The notes under the pieces were generated by a model. The model saw only the letters and a program-made list of their open reading frames with translations. It ran no database searches and was not told where the DNA came from. This document shows positions 18,921 through 27,841 of a DNA stretch of 64,000 bases, one piece after another; position 1 is the first letter of the stretch; the number at the start of each line of letters is the position of its first letter. This DNA comes from Pseudoxanthomonas mexicana (lineage in GTDB: Bacteria > Pseudomonadota > Gammaproteobacteria > Xanthomonadales > Xanthomonadaceae), in assembly GCF_001556105.1 (NCBI RefSeq), contig NZ_LSIF01000059.1, positions 62,001 to 126,000 on the forward strand, in the 5' to 3' direction. A program made the position numbers and the translations under genes.

Positions 18921-19877
18921 ATGAGCCTGCGCCCCGCCCTGCTGCCCGCACTGGGGGTTTTCGCCGCCGCCGCGCGCCACCAGAACTTCGCCCATGCAGC
19001 CGACGAACTGCACCTCACCGCCAGCGCGGTCAGCCACCACGTGCGCAAACTGGAGGGCCTGCTCGGGGTGGTGCTGTTCCAGCGCCATGCGCGTGGCGTG
19101 AAGCTCACGGCCGAAGGCCGGCAGCTGGCCGACGCAGCCAATGCGGCGCTCGGCGACATCGACGCCGTCGCCTCGCACCTGCGGCTGGCCGGCAAGACCG
19201 CCACCCTGCGCATCACCACGCTGCACTCGCTGGCGTACTGCTGGCTGCTGCCGCGGTTGCCGCGCTTCTGCGCGCGCCATCCGCATGTGCGCCTGCACGT
19301 GGACACCGGCATCGCGCTGACCCGTTTCGACGATGACGGCCCCGAACTCGGCATCCGCCACGGTCCCGGCCAGTGGGCCGGACTGACGTCGCATCACCTG
19401 ATGGACGACGAACTGTTCCCGGTCGCCTCACCTGCCTTGCCCGGCCTCGATGCCGTGCAGGCGCCGCGCCAGATCGCGCAGTTGCCGCTGGTCACCGACC
19501 TGGCCCTGCAGGGCTGGCGCGACTGGTTCCTCGCCGCCGGCGTGCGTGGCCTGCGGCTACCGCCGATGCACAGCTTCAACGACAGCACCGATGCGATGCG
19601 CGCTGCGGTCTACGGCGTGGGGGCGGCACTGGCGCGTCGCCACGTCGCGCAACCCTACCTGCAACGCTACGAACTGGTGCGGCTGCCCGGCCCCGCGCTG
19701 AAAGCCCGCTTCGCCTACTACGCCGTGCATCCTGCGCATCGACCGCCCAGCGCCGCCGCACAGGCCTTCATCGACTGGCTGAAGGAAGAGGCGCGCGACG
19801 AACGCACGCCGCTGCCCCCGATGCCGGACGACTTCCTCGGCCGCGCGACATCGCCGACGCAGGCCGCGACCGGTTAG
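18921..19877 (+). CDS. LysR family regulator (GcvA-like)
   Basis: 318-residue LysR-type regulator. The N-terminal helix-turn-helix reads LPALGVFAAAARHQNFAHAA, followed by ELHLTASAVSHHVRKLEGLL. The effector-binding domain begins near residue 90 (TATLRITTLHSLAYCWLLPR), and its region LGIRHGPGQWAGL is typical of the GcvA/AmpR branch. The ATG at 18921 has GGAG 6 nt upstream; a GTG at 18906 lies before that site and is not used. It probably controls the divergent EamA transporter. Its stop overlaps the stop of the convergent GFA gene by 4 bp. Confidence 0.9.
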   Translation: MSLRPALLPALGVFAAAARHQNFAHAADELHLTASAVSHHVRKLEGLLGVVLFQRHARGVKLTAEGRQLADAANAALGDIDAVASHLRLAGKTATLRITTLHSLAYCWLLPRLPRFCARHPHVRLHVDTGIALTRFDDDGPELGIRHGPGQWAGLTSHHLMDDELFPVASPALPGLDAVQAPRQIAQLPLVTDLALQGWRDWFLAAGVRGLRLPPMHSFNDSTDAMRAAVYGVGAALARRHVAQPYLQRYELVRLPGPALKARFAYYAVHPAHRPPSAAAQAFIDWLKEEARDERTPLPPMPDDFLGRATSPTQAATG

Positions 19878-20224
19878 AGGCTCGCACCGTCGAAGGGCGC
19901 CACCTTCAGCGTCGACAGGTCCACATCAGGCAAGCAGCGCACGTTGACCGCCGCCATCTGCACGCCGGTCTTGGGATGCGCCGCCTCGCCGAACGGGGCG
20001 ATGCCGCACACGGCGCAGAAGTGGTGGCGGATGTGGTGCCTGTTGAACGTGTAGGTGGACAGGTCGCCTTCCGGCGTCTTCAGCACCAGCGCCTCGCGCG
20101 GTGCGAACCACAGCAGGCCGCCACGGCGGCGGCACAACGAGCAGTTGCAATCGATCACGTCGCCGATGTCGCCCGCGACCTCGAACGCGATGCGGCCGCA
20201 GTGACAGCTTCCTTCATGCTTCAT
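19874..20224 (-). CDS. GFA family protein (CENP-V/GFA zinc-binding)
   Basis: 116-residue small zinc protein. The Cys pattern is GSCHCG near the N-terminus, DCNCSLCRRRG, and a later FCAVCGIAPF, which matches the GFA domain of the glutathione-dependent formaldehyde-activating group. Most stand-alone members are not shown to act on formaldehyde, so the function is open. The start MKHEGSCHCG at 20224 is chosen because the family begins just before the first Cys pair. Confidence 0.9.
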   Translation of the reverse strand: MKHEGSCHCGRIAFEVAGDIGDVIDCNCSLCRRRGGLLWFAPREALVLKTPEGDLSTYTFNRHHIRHHFCAVCGIAPFGEAAHPKTGVQMAAVNVRCLPDVDLSTLKVAPFDGASL

Positions 20225-20337
20225 GACGGCGACTCCGGGAACGGGCCGCCAGCGTATATCGAATGGCACGGGTCCGGGCATGACCTTCGGCCTATGCTGT
20301 CGGTCCCGACCCGCCTTGCACCGCAACAGGATTTCCC

Positions 20338-22149
20338 ATGCGCAAGACCCTGCTCGCCGCCGCCCTGCTGGCCTCGCTGTCCGCCTGCCAGAAGAGCGAA
20401 GCTCCCACCGTCGTCGCCGATACCGCTGCGACGGCCACGACTACCGATACCGCGAAGGCCGACGCCGCTTTCGCCGACCTGTCCAAGCGCGCGCTCGAGG
20501 GCTGGCTGCAGCTGTCGCCGGTCAGCGCCACCCAGATCGGCGAACACAAGTACGACGGCGAACTGGACGACCTCAGCACCGATGGTCGCCAGAAGGGCCT
20601 CGCCTTCAGCAAGAAGACCCTCGGCGAACTGGATGCGATGGATGTCACCGCGCTGTCGCGCGAGAACCAGGTCGACGCGGCCATCCTGCGCAACCAGTTG
20701 CAGTACGACATCTGGACGGCGGAAACGCTGGAGAGCTGGGCGTGGGATCCGCAGGTCTACAACAACGTCGCCGGCGGCGCGATCTATGGGCTGATGGCGC
20801 GCGAGTTCGCGCCGCTGCCGGAACGCCTGAAGTCCGCCACCGCGCGCATGCAGAAGATCCCCGCGCTGCTGGCGCAGGCGCGCGAGAACCTCGATCCCGC
20901 ACGCGTGCCAAAGGTGCACGCCGAGACGGTCGCCAAGCAGAACGCCGGCATCCTCAGCATCGTCGACACGTTCATCACGCCGAACCTCAAGGACCTGTCT
21001 GAGGCCGACCGCCAGCAAGCGCAGGCCGCCATCGACGGCCTGAAGAAGGCGGTCGCCGAGCACCAGGCCTGGCTGGACAAGACGCTGGTGCCGAACGCGA
21101 AGGGCGACTTCCGCATCGGGCAGACGCTGTACGACCAGAAGCTGCAGTTCGCGCTGCTGTCGTCGCTGTCGCGCGCCGACATCAAGCAGCGTGCGGAAGG
21201 CGAACTCAAGCGCGTGCGTGCGGAGATGTACGGCATCGCGCGGACCGTGCTGAAGGACAAACCGGGCGCACCCGCGCTGCCGGAAACGCCGACCGCCGAC
21301 GAGCAGCAGAAGGCGATCGAGGCCGCACTGGAACTGGCGTACGCCGAGCGCCCCGCGCGCGACAAGGTCGTGCCTGACGCAGAAGCGGCACTCGCGCAGG
21401 CCACCGAGTTCGTGCGCAAGCACGACCTGGTCACCCTGCCCGACGCGCCGGTGGAAATCATCGAGATGCCGGAATTCCAGCGCGGCGTCGCGGTGGCCTA
21501 CTGCGATTCGCCCGGCCCGCTCGACAAGCACCTGAAGACCTTCTACGCCGTCTCGCCGATTCCGGAAGACTGGGACCAGACGCAGGTCGACTCCTTCCTG
21601 CGCGAGTACAACAGCCGGATGATCCACCTGCTGAGCATCCACGAAGGCACGCCGGGCCACTACCTGGAAGGCTGGCACTCGGCCAAGTTCCCGTCGACGC
21701 TGCGCGCCGTGCTGCGCTCGAGCATGTTCGCCGAAGGCTGGGCGGTGTACACCGAGAAGATGATGTCCGACGCCGGCTACCTGGACAACGATCCGCTGTT
21801 CCACCTGGTGCAGATGAAGTTCTACCTGCGCACGATCGCCAACGCGATCCTCGACCAGGGCGTGCAGGTGGACGGCTGGACCCGCGAACAGGCGATGGAC
21901 CTGATGGTGCGCCAGACCTTCCAGCAGGAACGCGAAGCCGCGGGCAAGTGGACGCGCGCGCAGCTCACCTCGGCGCAGCTGCCGACCTACTTCGTCGGCG
22001 TGCAGGAGCACTTCGACCTGCGCAAGGCCGCCGAAGCCAAGCAGGGCGCGCAGTTCAACCTGAAGGCCTACCACGACCAGGTGCTGTCCTACGGCGCACC
22101 GCCGGTGCGCTTCGTGCGCCAGCTGATGCTGGACGAACCGATCAAGTGA
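20338..22149 (+). CDS. DUF885 family lipoprotein, probable metallopeptidase
   Basis: 603-residue lipoprotein (MRKTLLAAALLASLSACQKS, Cys17) probably held in the periplasm. DUF885 proteins are related to M32-type metallopeptidases. The zinc motif reads HEGTPGH (residues 435-441), with a downstream glutamate region FAEGWAVYTEKMM. The rest is largely helical. Substrates are unknown; members are thought to cleave peptides. Transcribed alone and ended by a hairpin shared with the convergent rraA gene. Confidence 0.88.
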   Translation: MRKTLLAAALLASLSACQKSEAPTVVADTAATATTTDTAKADAAFADLSKRALEGWLQLSPVSATQIGEHKYDGELDDLSTDGRQKGLAFSKKTLGELDAMDVTALSRENQVDAAILRNQLQYDIWTAETLESWAWDPQVYNNVAGGAIYGLMAREFAPLPERLKSATARMQKIPALLAQARENLDPARVPKVHAETVAKQNAGILSIVDTFITPNLKDLSEADRQQAQAAIDGLKKAVAEHQAWLDKTLVPNAKGDFRIGQTLYDQKLQFALLSSLSRADIKQRAEGELKRVRAEMYGIARTVLKDKPGAPALPETPTADEQQKAIEAALELAYAERPARDKVVPDAEAALAQATEFVRKHDLVTLPDAPVEIIEMPEFQRGVAVAYCDSPGPLDKHLKTFYAVSPIPEDWDQTQVDSFLREYNSRMIHLLSIHEGTPGHYLEGWHSAKFPSTLRAVLRSSMFAEGWAVYTEKMMSDAGYLDNDPLFHLVQMKFYLRTIANAILDQGVQVDGWTREQAMDLMVRQTFQQEREAAGKWTRAQLTSAQLPTYFVGVQEHFDLRKAAEAKQGAQFNLKAYHDQVLSYGAPPVRFVRQLMLDEPIK

Positions 22150-22197
22150 CACCCCCGCGCAGGCGGGGGTCCAGCGCCTTCCCGGCGTCCATCGATC

Positions 22198-22230
22198 GAA
22201 GAAGGGCAGGCCTCGCGCCTGCCCTTCTTC
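22198..22230. terminator. Bidirectional terminator between DUF885 and rraA
   Basis: 14-bp perfect stem (GAAGAAGGGCAGGC and its complement) with a 5-nt loop. It carries purine-rich A/G on one side and CCCTTCTTC on the other, midway between two convergent stops at 22149 and 22232. A second shorter GC hairpin (CCCCCGC..GGCGGGGG) sits just after the DUF885 stop. Confidence 0.8.
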
Positions 22231-22231
22231 G

Positions 22232-22714
22232 TTACGCCTCGTGCAGACGCATACCGCTGACCAGCACGCCGTTCGCGTCGGCATAGATCCAGTCGCCCGG
22301 CGTAACCGACACGCCGGCGAACGACACCGGCACATCGACCTCGCCCAGGTCGCGCCGGTCCGTTTTCATCGGATGCGCGGCCAAGGCCTGCACGCCCAGC
22401 GGCAGCGTCGCCAGGATCTCCACGTCGCGCACGCAGCCGAAGATCAGGAAGCCGGCCCAGCCATGCTTCACCGCGTTCGCCGCGATCATGTCGCCCAGCA
22501 GCGCGCGCCGTAGCGATCCGCCTCCGTCGACGACGATCACCCGGCCCTCGCCCGGCGTCGCCGCCAGTTCGCGCACGCGCGAGTTGTCGTTGAGGCACTT
22601 CACCGTCACCGCCGGCCCGGCGAAGCGCGCCTGTCCGCCGAAATCGCGGAATACCGGCTCGGCCACCTGCACGTCGGGGAACTGGTCGCACAGGTCGGGC
22701 GTAGTCCAGGTCAT
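22232..22714 (-). CDS. rraA: Ribonuclease E activity regulator
   Basis: 160-residue protein of the RraA family, which binds RNase E and dampens mRNA decay; some homologues act as aldolases. Visible signatures are [20 protein letters not shown] at the N-terminus, the central [18 protein letters not shown], and [10 protein letters not shown], followed by [20 protein letters not shown]. Length and order fit RraA proper. The start at 22714 matches the family, and the large open frame upstream is antisense to the DUF72 gene. Confidence 0.93.
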   Translation of the reverse strand: MTWTTPDLCDQFPDVQVAEPVFRDFGGQARFAGPAVTVKCLNDNSRVRELAATPGEGRVIVVDGGGSLRRALLGDMIAANAVKHGWAGFLIFGCVRDVEILATLPLGVQALAAHPMKTDRRDLGEVDVPVSFAGVSVTPGDWIYADANGVLVSGMRLHEA

Positions 22715-22783
22715 GCGAGGTCTCCAGCGTGGGATGGTCCGATGGTAACGCGGCAGCGACGGGGCCCGCGCTATCCTCCACGC

Positions 22784-23608
22784 ATGGACGATCTCTTCGC
22801 TGCTCCGTCGCCGACGGCGGCCCACGGTATCCGCGTCGGCATCGGCGGCTGGACCTTCGCGCCGTGGCGCAAGAATTTCTATCCCGATGGCCTGGTGCAA
22901 CGGCGCGAACTGGAGTTCGCCAGCCGCCAGCTCACCGCCATCGAGATCAACGGCACCTACTACGGCGCACAGAAGCCGGCGACCTACGCCAGTTGGCGCG
23001 ACCAGGTGCCGGATAGTTTCGTGTTCTCGGCCAAGGCACCCAAGCGGATCATGCAGTCGCGCTCGCTGGCGTCGACGCAGGCGCAGGTGGAGGACTTCGT
23101 CGGTGGCATCGCCGAACTCGGCGCGCGGCTGGGACCGCTGGTCTGGCAGTTCGAGGCGGGCCGCCGCGTCGACGCCGGGGAACTCGATGCTTTCCTCGCG
23201 CTGCTTCCGCGCGACATCGAGGGACGACCGTTGCGGCATGCGCTGGAAGTGCGCGACCCGGCCGCGGTCGACGCGGACCTGATCGACCTCGCGCGCCGCC
23301 ACCAGGTTGCCATGGTGTTCACCGACTCCACCGACTACCCGTCGTTCGCCGACCTCACCGCCGACTTCGTCTACGCGCGACTGATGCGCTCGCAGCCGAT
23401 CGACACCGGTTATCCGTCGAAGGAACTCGACCTGTGGGCCGAGCGCGCACGCACCTGGTCGCGCGGCGAAGACATCGCCGGGTTGCCGCACGTGGGCGAA
23501 GCTGCACCGGCGCTGCCGCGTCGCGACGTGTTCGTCTACTTCATCAGCAGCGCCAAGGAGCGCAATCCCGCCGCCGCGATGGAACTGATCCGCCGCCTGG
23601 CCGGCTGA
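22784..23608 (+). CDS. DUF72 family protein (YecE-like)
   Basis: 274-residue cytosolic protein with a TIM-barrel-like fold. Family markers are [18 protein letters not shown] near the N-terminus, [27 protein letters not shown], and LEVRDPAAV around the middle, ending with [20 protein letters not shown]. The biochemical role is unknown. It is divergent from rraA across 69 bp and converges with an MFS gene 9 bp away. The ATG at 22784 fits the family start; an earlier ATG lies in the intergenic region. Confidence 0.88.
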   Translation: MDDLFAAPSPTAAHGIRVGIGGWTFAPWRKNFYPDGLVQRRELEFASRQLTAIEINGTYYGAQKPATYASWRDQVPDSFVFSAKAPKRIMQSRSLASTQAQVEDFVGGIAELGARLGPLVWQFEAGRRVDAGELDAFLALLPRDIEGRPLRHALEVRDPAAVDADLIDLARRHQVAMVFTDSTDYPSFADLTADFVYARLMRSQPIDTGYPSKELDLWAERARTWSRGEDIAGLPHVGEAAPALPRRDVFVYFISSAKERNPAAAMELIRRLAG

Positions 23609-23617
23609 CCTCCGAGG

Positions 23618-24919
23618 TCAGTACCGCAACGGGCGCTTCACCAGCACGAACACCGCGACGACTACGCCTACCAGGCAGGTGAAGGCGACATAGTGCGCGG
23701 GCGCCATCACACCCCATGACGTGGACAGCCACGCGATCATCGGCGGCGTCAGTCCGCCGAACACCGCGTAGGCGACGTTGTACGAGAACGACAGGCCGGT
23801 GAAGCGCACTTCCGGCGGAAACGCGGCCACCATCAGCGCCGGCGTCACCCCGGTCACGCCGCAGCAGAAGCCGGCCAGCGCGTACCACGCGACGAACTGA
23901 TCGTGGTGACCCGACACCAGAGTGCCGTACAGCGCATACGCGGACAGGCCCAACCCCAGCGAACCCGCCAGCAGCGCGCGTCCCACGCCGAAGCGATCCA
24001 CTGCCCAGCCCGCCGCCAGGCAGCCGGCGACCAGCGCCAGCGTCGCCACGCTGTTGCCGCGGAACGCGGTGGCGGCATCGATGCCGAAACTCGTCTGCAC
24101 CAGCGTCGGCGTCAACAGCACGATCACCACGATGGCCGCCGTCAGCTGCCACGACGCCAGCATCGACAGCAGCACGGCCGGCCGGTGCGCGGCCAGCACC
24201 TGCTTCACCGGCAGCTGGCGCGCGAGCTGCTTGCGTTCGCGCATCTCCACGAACACCGGCGTTTCCTCCAGCCAGCGACGCAACCACACGGCCACGAAAC
24301 CGAACACGCCGCCCAGCACGAACGGCACGCGCCAGATCCCGGCCTGCACTTCGTCCGGGGTGTAGTTCGCATTGATCCACGCCGCCAGCAGCGAGCCGAT
24401 CAGGATGCCGGCCGTCAGTCCCGCGGTCAGCGTGGCGCAGGCGATGCCGACGCGGCGGCGCGGCACGTGCTCGGCGACGAATACCCACGCGCCCGGCACT
24501 TCACCGCCGACCGCGATGCCCTGCACCAGCCGCATCGCCAGCAACAGCAGCGGCGCCAGCACGCCGGCCTGCGCATGCGTCGGCAGCAGGCCGATCAGCA
24601 GCGTGGGCACCGACATCATGAAGACGCTGAGGGTGAACATGCGCTTGCGCCCCAGCCGGTCGCCGAAATGCGCCATCACGATGCCGCCCAGCGGCCGTGC
24701 CACGTAACCCGCGGCGAAGATGCCGTACACCTGCAGTTGCGCCAGCCACGGTTCGGTGCCGGGCGGGAAGAACAGCACACCGAGGGTCTTGGCGAAGAAC
24801 ACGAAGACGACGAAGTCGTAGAACTCCAGCGCACCACCCAGCGCCGACAGGCCCAGCGTCTTCGCATCGCGACGGTCGAACGGGCGTTGCGGTGGGGGCG
24901 GTGCGTCGCCGGTGCTCAT
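23618..24919 (-). CDS. MFS transporter (metabolite:H+ symporter family)
   Basis: 433-residue, 12-helix transporter of the MHS type. It has SALGGALEFYDFVVFVFFAK in helix 1 and the full loop motif RPLGGIVMAHFGDRLGRKRM. RLVQGIAVGGEVPGAWVFVA lies in helix 4-5, and RRWLEETPVF follows the central helices. Members carry citrate, proline/betaine, shikimate or related acids with protons; the substrate is not evident here. It ends close to the DUF72 gene. A REP-like repeat lies upstream. Confidence 0.9.
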   Translation of the reverse strand: MSTGDAPPPPQRPFDRRDAKTLGLSALGGALEFYDFVVFVFFAKTLGVLFFPPGTEPWLAQLQVYGIFAAGYVARPLGGIVMAHFGDRLGRKRMFTLSVFMMSVPTLLIGLLPTHAQAGVLAPLLLLAMRLVQGIAVGGEVPGAWVFVAEHVPRRRVGIACATLTAGLTAGILIGSLLAAWINANYTPDEVQAGIWRVPFVLGGVFGFVAVWLRRWLEETPVFVEMRERKQLARQLPVKQVLAAHRPAVLLSMLASWQLTAAIVVIVLLTPTLVQTSFGIDAATAFRGNSVATLALVAGCLAAGWAVDRFGVGRALLAGSLGLGLSAYALYGTLVSGHHDQFVAWYALAGFCCGVTGVTPALMVAAFPPEVRFTGLSFSYNVAYAVFGGLTPPMIAWLSTSWGVMAPAHYVAFTCLVGVVVAVFVLVKRPLRY

Positions 24920-25010
24920 GCGGGGGGTCCTGCGGGTCGGTGCGGCCGTGGCGCGCGACCATCGCATGACCGGCAGTAGGCGTCCAGCCGCACGGTTCCT
25001 CTAGGCTCTC

Positions 25011-25125
25011 TGTGGGAGCGACGTAAGTCGCGATGGAACGCCGGGATCCGACATCGAGCAGGGCATCGAGCGATGGGCCTTCCCGTCGAACCGGCAAGAA
25101 GCTCGCGACTTACGTCGCTCCCACA
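25011..25125. repeat. REP-like inverted repeat, copy 2
   Basis: Arms TGTGGGAGCGACGTAAGTCG(CGA) at 25011-25033 and the exact complement at 25103-25125, separated by 69 bp. It lies between the starts of two divergent genes (MFS and EamA), so it is not a simple terminator. The arms share all but a few bases with copy 1 at 15957. Confidence 0.85.
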
Positions 25126-25197
25126 GCAGGGCCGCGCATGTCCGACCCGTACCATCCCCATCGCCAGCCAAGCAGTGCTTCAGCGACAATGCGCCCC

Positions 25198-26145
25198 ATG
25201 CCGATGACCCCGACCGCCAAGGCCCAGCTGCAGATCCACCTGTGCGTGCTGCTGTGGGGCTTCACCCCGATCCTGGGCAAGCTGATCAGCCTGTCCGCCC
25301 TGCCGCTGGTGTGGTGGCGCATGCTGATCGTGGTGGTCGCCCTCGCCTTCCTGCCGCGCGTGTGGCGCGGACTGCGGGCGATGTCGCCGAAGCTGGTGCT
25401 GGCCTATTGCGGCATCGGCGCGATCGTCGCGCTGCACTGGTTGACCTTCTACGGCGCGATCAAGCTGTCCAACGCCTCGGTGGCGGTCACCTGCATCGCC
25501 CTCGCCCCTGCCTTCACCTCGGTGATAGAACCTTGGCTGACGCGCCGGCCGTTCTCCTGGCGCGAACTGCTGTTCGGCGTCGCGGTATTGCCGGGCGTGG
25601 CGCTGGTGGTCGGCGGCATCCCCGACGGCATGCGGCTGGGCGTGCTGGTCGGTGCCATCTCGGCGTTGCTGGTGGCGGTGTTCGGCCCGCTCAACAAGCG
25701 CCTGATCGACCACGGCGAACCGCTGACGATCACCGGGCTGGAACTGGGCGCCGGTACGGTGCTGCTGACCCTGCTCGCGCCGCTGATGCCGATGCTGTTC
25801 CCCGCCTTCGCCGGTGACCTGTTCGTGTTGCCCGGCCTGAAGGACGGCGCGCTGCTGGTGGTGCTGTCGCTGGCCTGCACGCTGCTGCCGTTCGCGCTGT
25901 CGCTGGTGGCGCTGAAGCACCTGAGCGCGTACGGCGTGCAGCTGGTGACCAACCTGGAACCGGTCTACGCCATCGTACTAGCCATCGTGCTGCTGGGCGA
26001 ACAGCGCGAGCTGACGCCGCTGTTCTACCTCGGCGTGGGCATCATCCTCGCCGCCGTGTTCCTGCACCCGCTGGTGCAGCGCCCGAAGCGCATCGAGCAC
26101 CCGGAGATGCTGGGTACCTCCGAGGCCAGGAACGTCGTCGACTGA
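25198..26145 (+). CDS. EamA/DMT family transporter
   Basis: About 315 residues with ten predicted helices in two EamA repeats. Signatures include LQIHLCVLLWGFTPILGKL in helix 1, LSNASVAVTCIALAPAFTSV in the first repeat, and YGVQLVTNLEPVYAIVLAIV with LLGEQREL in the second. The substrate is unknown; the family exports amino acids or nucleotides. Starts at 25189, 25198 and 25204 are all in frame, and none has a strong ribosome-binding site. I used the second. Confidence 0.86.
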   Translation: MPMTPTAKAQLQIHLCVLLWGFTPILGKLISLSALPLVWWRMLIVVVALAFLPRVWRGLRAMSPKLVLAYCGIGAIVALHWLTFYGAIKLSNASVAVTCIALAPAFTSVIEPWLTRRPFSWRELLFGVAVLPGVALVVGGIPDGMRLGVLVGAISALLVAVFGPLNKRLIDHGEPLTITGLELGAGTVLLTLLAPLMPMLFPAFAGDLFVLPGLKDGALLVVLSLACTLLPFALSLVALKHLSAYGVQLVTNLEPVYAIVLAIVLLGEQRELTPLFYLGVGIILAAVFLHPLVQRPKRIEHPEMLGTSEARNVVD

Positions 26146-26166
26146 AACATCGTCGACGGACGCCGG

Positions 26167-26589
26167 TCAGCGCGCGACCAGCACCGGCACCGGGCTCAGC
26201 GCGATGACCTTCAGCGCGACCGAACCCACGAACAGCTGCTTCAGCGCACCGCGGCCATGCGTGCCGACGACCACCAGGTCGCACTTCGATGCCTTCGCCT
26301 GCTTGACGATGCTGTCCGCGGGCTCGCCGACCAGATAGGCCTCCTGGAACGGCAGCCGCGCGCGCTTGAGCGCGGTGCGTGCCTTCTTCATCGCGTACGC
26401 GGCGTTCTCCGCGTGGTAGCTCACCACGCCATCCTTGCCCAGGTTAAGGGCGACCGAGCGCAACAGCGGCGGATCGGCATAGAACAGGGTGATGTCCGGC
26501 GGTTCCGCCAGCGCGGCACTGAAGTCGACCAGCTGCCGCACGGCGGCCAGGCCGACCTCGCTTCCATCCACTGCCACCAGGATCTTCAT
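26167..26589 (-). CDS. Universal stress protein (UspA family)
   Basis: 140-residue single-domain cytosolic protein. It begins MKILVAVDGSEVGLAAVRQL and ends with the ATP-binding pattern G-x2-G-x9-G-S within GTHGRGALKQLFVGSVALK, then SPVPVLVAR. The pattern places it in the ATP-binding branch of the family. An exact FNR-type site is centred about 85 bp upstream of the start, where an activating regulator would fit. This suggests low-oxygen induction, as for several usp genes of Pseudomonas under Anr. Confidence 0.92.
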   Translation of the reverse strand: MKILVAVDGSEVGLAAVRQLVDFSAALAEPPDITLFYADPPLLRSVALNLGKDGVVSYHAENAAYAMKKARTALKRARLPFQEAYLVGEPADSIVKQAKASKCDLVVVGTHGRGALKQLFVGSVALKVIALSPVPVLVAR

Positions 26590-26667
26590 CGTCGTGCTCC
26601 GCATGCAGGGCGAGCGCACGATGCGCCGCCGACACGGACACGATGCGTCCGCCGGTCGCAGCGCGCA

Positions 26668-26681
26668 TTGATCGGGATCAA
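26668..26681. promoter_or_regulatory. FNR/Anr-type site upstream of the usp gene
   Basis: TTGATCGGGATCAA matches the consensus TTGAT-N4-ATCAA at every defined base. Its centre lies about 85 bp before the usp start, so a promoter with the site near -41.5 would give a leader of about 43 nt. It overlaps the region just beyond the end of the next gene (stop at 26683). No convincing -10 hexamer was seen. Confidence 0.65.
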
Positions 26682-26682
26682 A

Positions 26683-27753
26683 TCAGGCGGCGGCCACCAC
26701 CCGATCGCGGCCGCTGCGCTTGGCCTCGTACAGGGCCTGGTCGGCGCGGCGGAACATGGCCTCGGCGCTGTCGTCCCGCTGCCGTGCGGCCACGCCGATG
26801 CTGACGGACACCGGCAGGCCGATCGGCAGCAGGCCGACGCTCTGGCGCATGAATTCGCACTGCAGGCGCGCTTCCTCCAGCGTGGCACCAGGCATCAGGA
26901 TGACGAACTCCTCGCCGCCGTGGCGTGCCGCCAGGCCACGGCCGGCCGCCTGCGCCTTCAGCATGTCGCCCAGCGCCACCAGCACGCGGTCGCCCTCGTC
27001 GTGGCCGTGGAGATCGTTGACCGTCTTGAAGTGGTCCACGTCGAGCACCGCCACGGCGAGCGGATCGCCGCTCTGCGCCGCCTTCTGCATGGCGCCATCC
27101 AGCGCCGCCGTGAACGCGCGGCGGTTCGGCAGCCCGGTCAGCGGATCGGTCTTCGTCTGTTCCGAGAGATCGGCGTTCTGCTGTTCCAGTTCGTCCTGGT
27201 ACCGCTGCATCTGCTGCTCGTACCACGTGCGCTCGTGCAGCTGGTGGCGCAGTTGCCTGCTGACGCGACGCAGTTCGAGCAACTGCACGATCTGCCGCGA
27301 CAGCGCATCCAGCGCCTGCAACTGGAACGGGGCCAGTTCATGCGGCTGGTCGTCCACCACGCAGAGCGCGCCGAGCGCGAAGCCCTCCTGCGTGACCAGC
27401 GGCGCACCGGCATAGAAGCGGATGCCGTTGGCCGCGGCCACCAGCGGATTGGTCGCGAAGCGCTGGTCGAGGGTGGCGTCGGGCACCACGGTGGCGGCGG
27501 ATGGATCCAGCACGGTGTGCGCACAGAACGAGGTATCGAGCGACGGATCCGGATCCGCCATGCCCACCTGCGCCTTGAACCATTGGCGGTCGCCGTCGAT
27601 CAGCGTCACCGCCGCCATCGGCACGCCGCAGATGCCGGCGGCAATGCGGACCAGGTCGTCGAACGCGTGCTCGGGTTCGCTGTCGAGGATGTCGAAGCTG
27701 CGCAGCGCGGCCAGGCGCGCTGCTTCGTTGTCCGGCTTGGGCGGTCGGCTCAT
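26683..27753 (-). CDS. Diguanylate cyclase with GAF domain
   Basis: 356-residue soluble protein. Residues about 10-160 form a GAF-type sensor (AALRSFDILDSEPEHAFDDL, then VTLIDGDRQWFKAQVGM, SFCAHTV and GAPLVTQEGFALGALCVVD). A coiled-coil linker follows (LELRRVSRQLRHQLHERTWY). The GGDEF domain begins DPLTGLPNRRAF and has an intact active site GGEEF (HGGEEFVILMPG), so it should make cyclic di-GMP from GTP. An RxxD inhibitory site is not obvious. The GAF group with SFCAHTV often binds small cofactors, but the signal is unknown. Confidence 0.92.
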   Translation of the reverse strand: MSRPPKPDNEAARLAALRSFDILDSEPEHAFDDLVRIAAGICGVPMAAVTLIDGDRQWFKAQVGMADPDPSLDTSFCAHTVLDPSAATVVPDATLDQRFATNPLVAAANGIRFYAGAPLVTQEGFALGALCVVDDQPHELAPFQLQALDALSRQIVQLLELRRVSRQLRHQLHERTWYEQQMQRYQDELEQQNADLSEQTKTDPLTGLPNRRAFTAALDGAMQKAAQSGDPLAVAVLDVDHFKTVNDLHGHDEGDRVLVALGDMLKAQAAGRGLAARHGGEEFVILMPGATLEEARLQCEFMRQSVGLLPIGLPVSVSIGVAARQRDDSAEAMFRRADQALYEAKRSGRDRVVAAA

Positions 27754-27841
27754 GCGATCGGTAAGGAATCAGGACGGCGGCAGTATGCCTGCGTTCGCTA
27801 AGCACGTAAGCACCACTGACGCGACCGCGGTCACGCTACCG

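Noticed and set aside
20221..22335. 704-codon minus-strand frame over the DUF885 gene
   Set aside because: It is the complement of a clear lipoprotein with a HEGTPGH motif. The antisense translation has no recognisable domain and is biased toward residues expected from GC-rich third positions.
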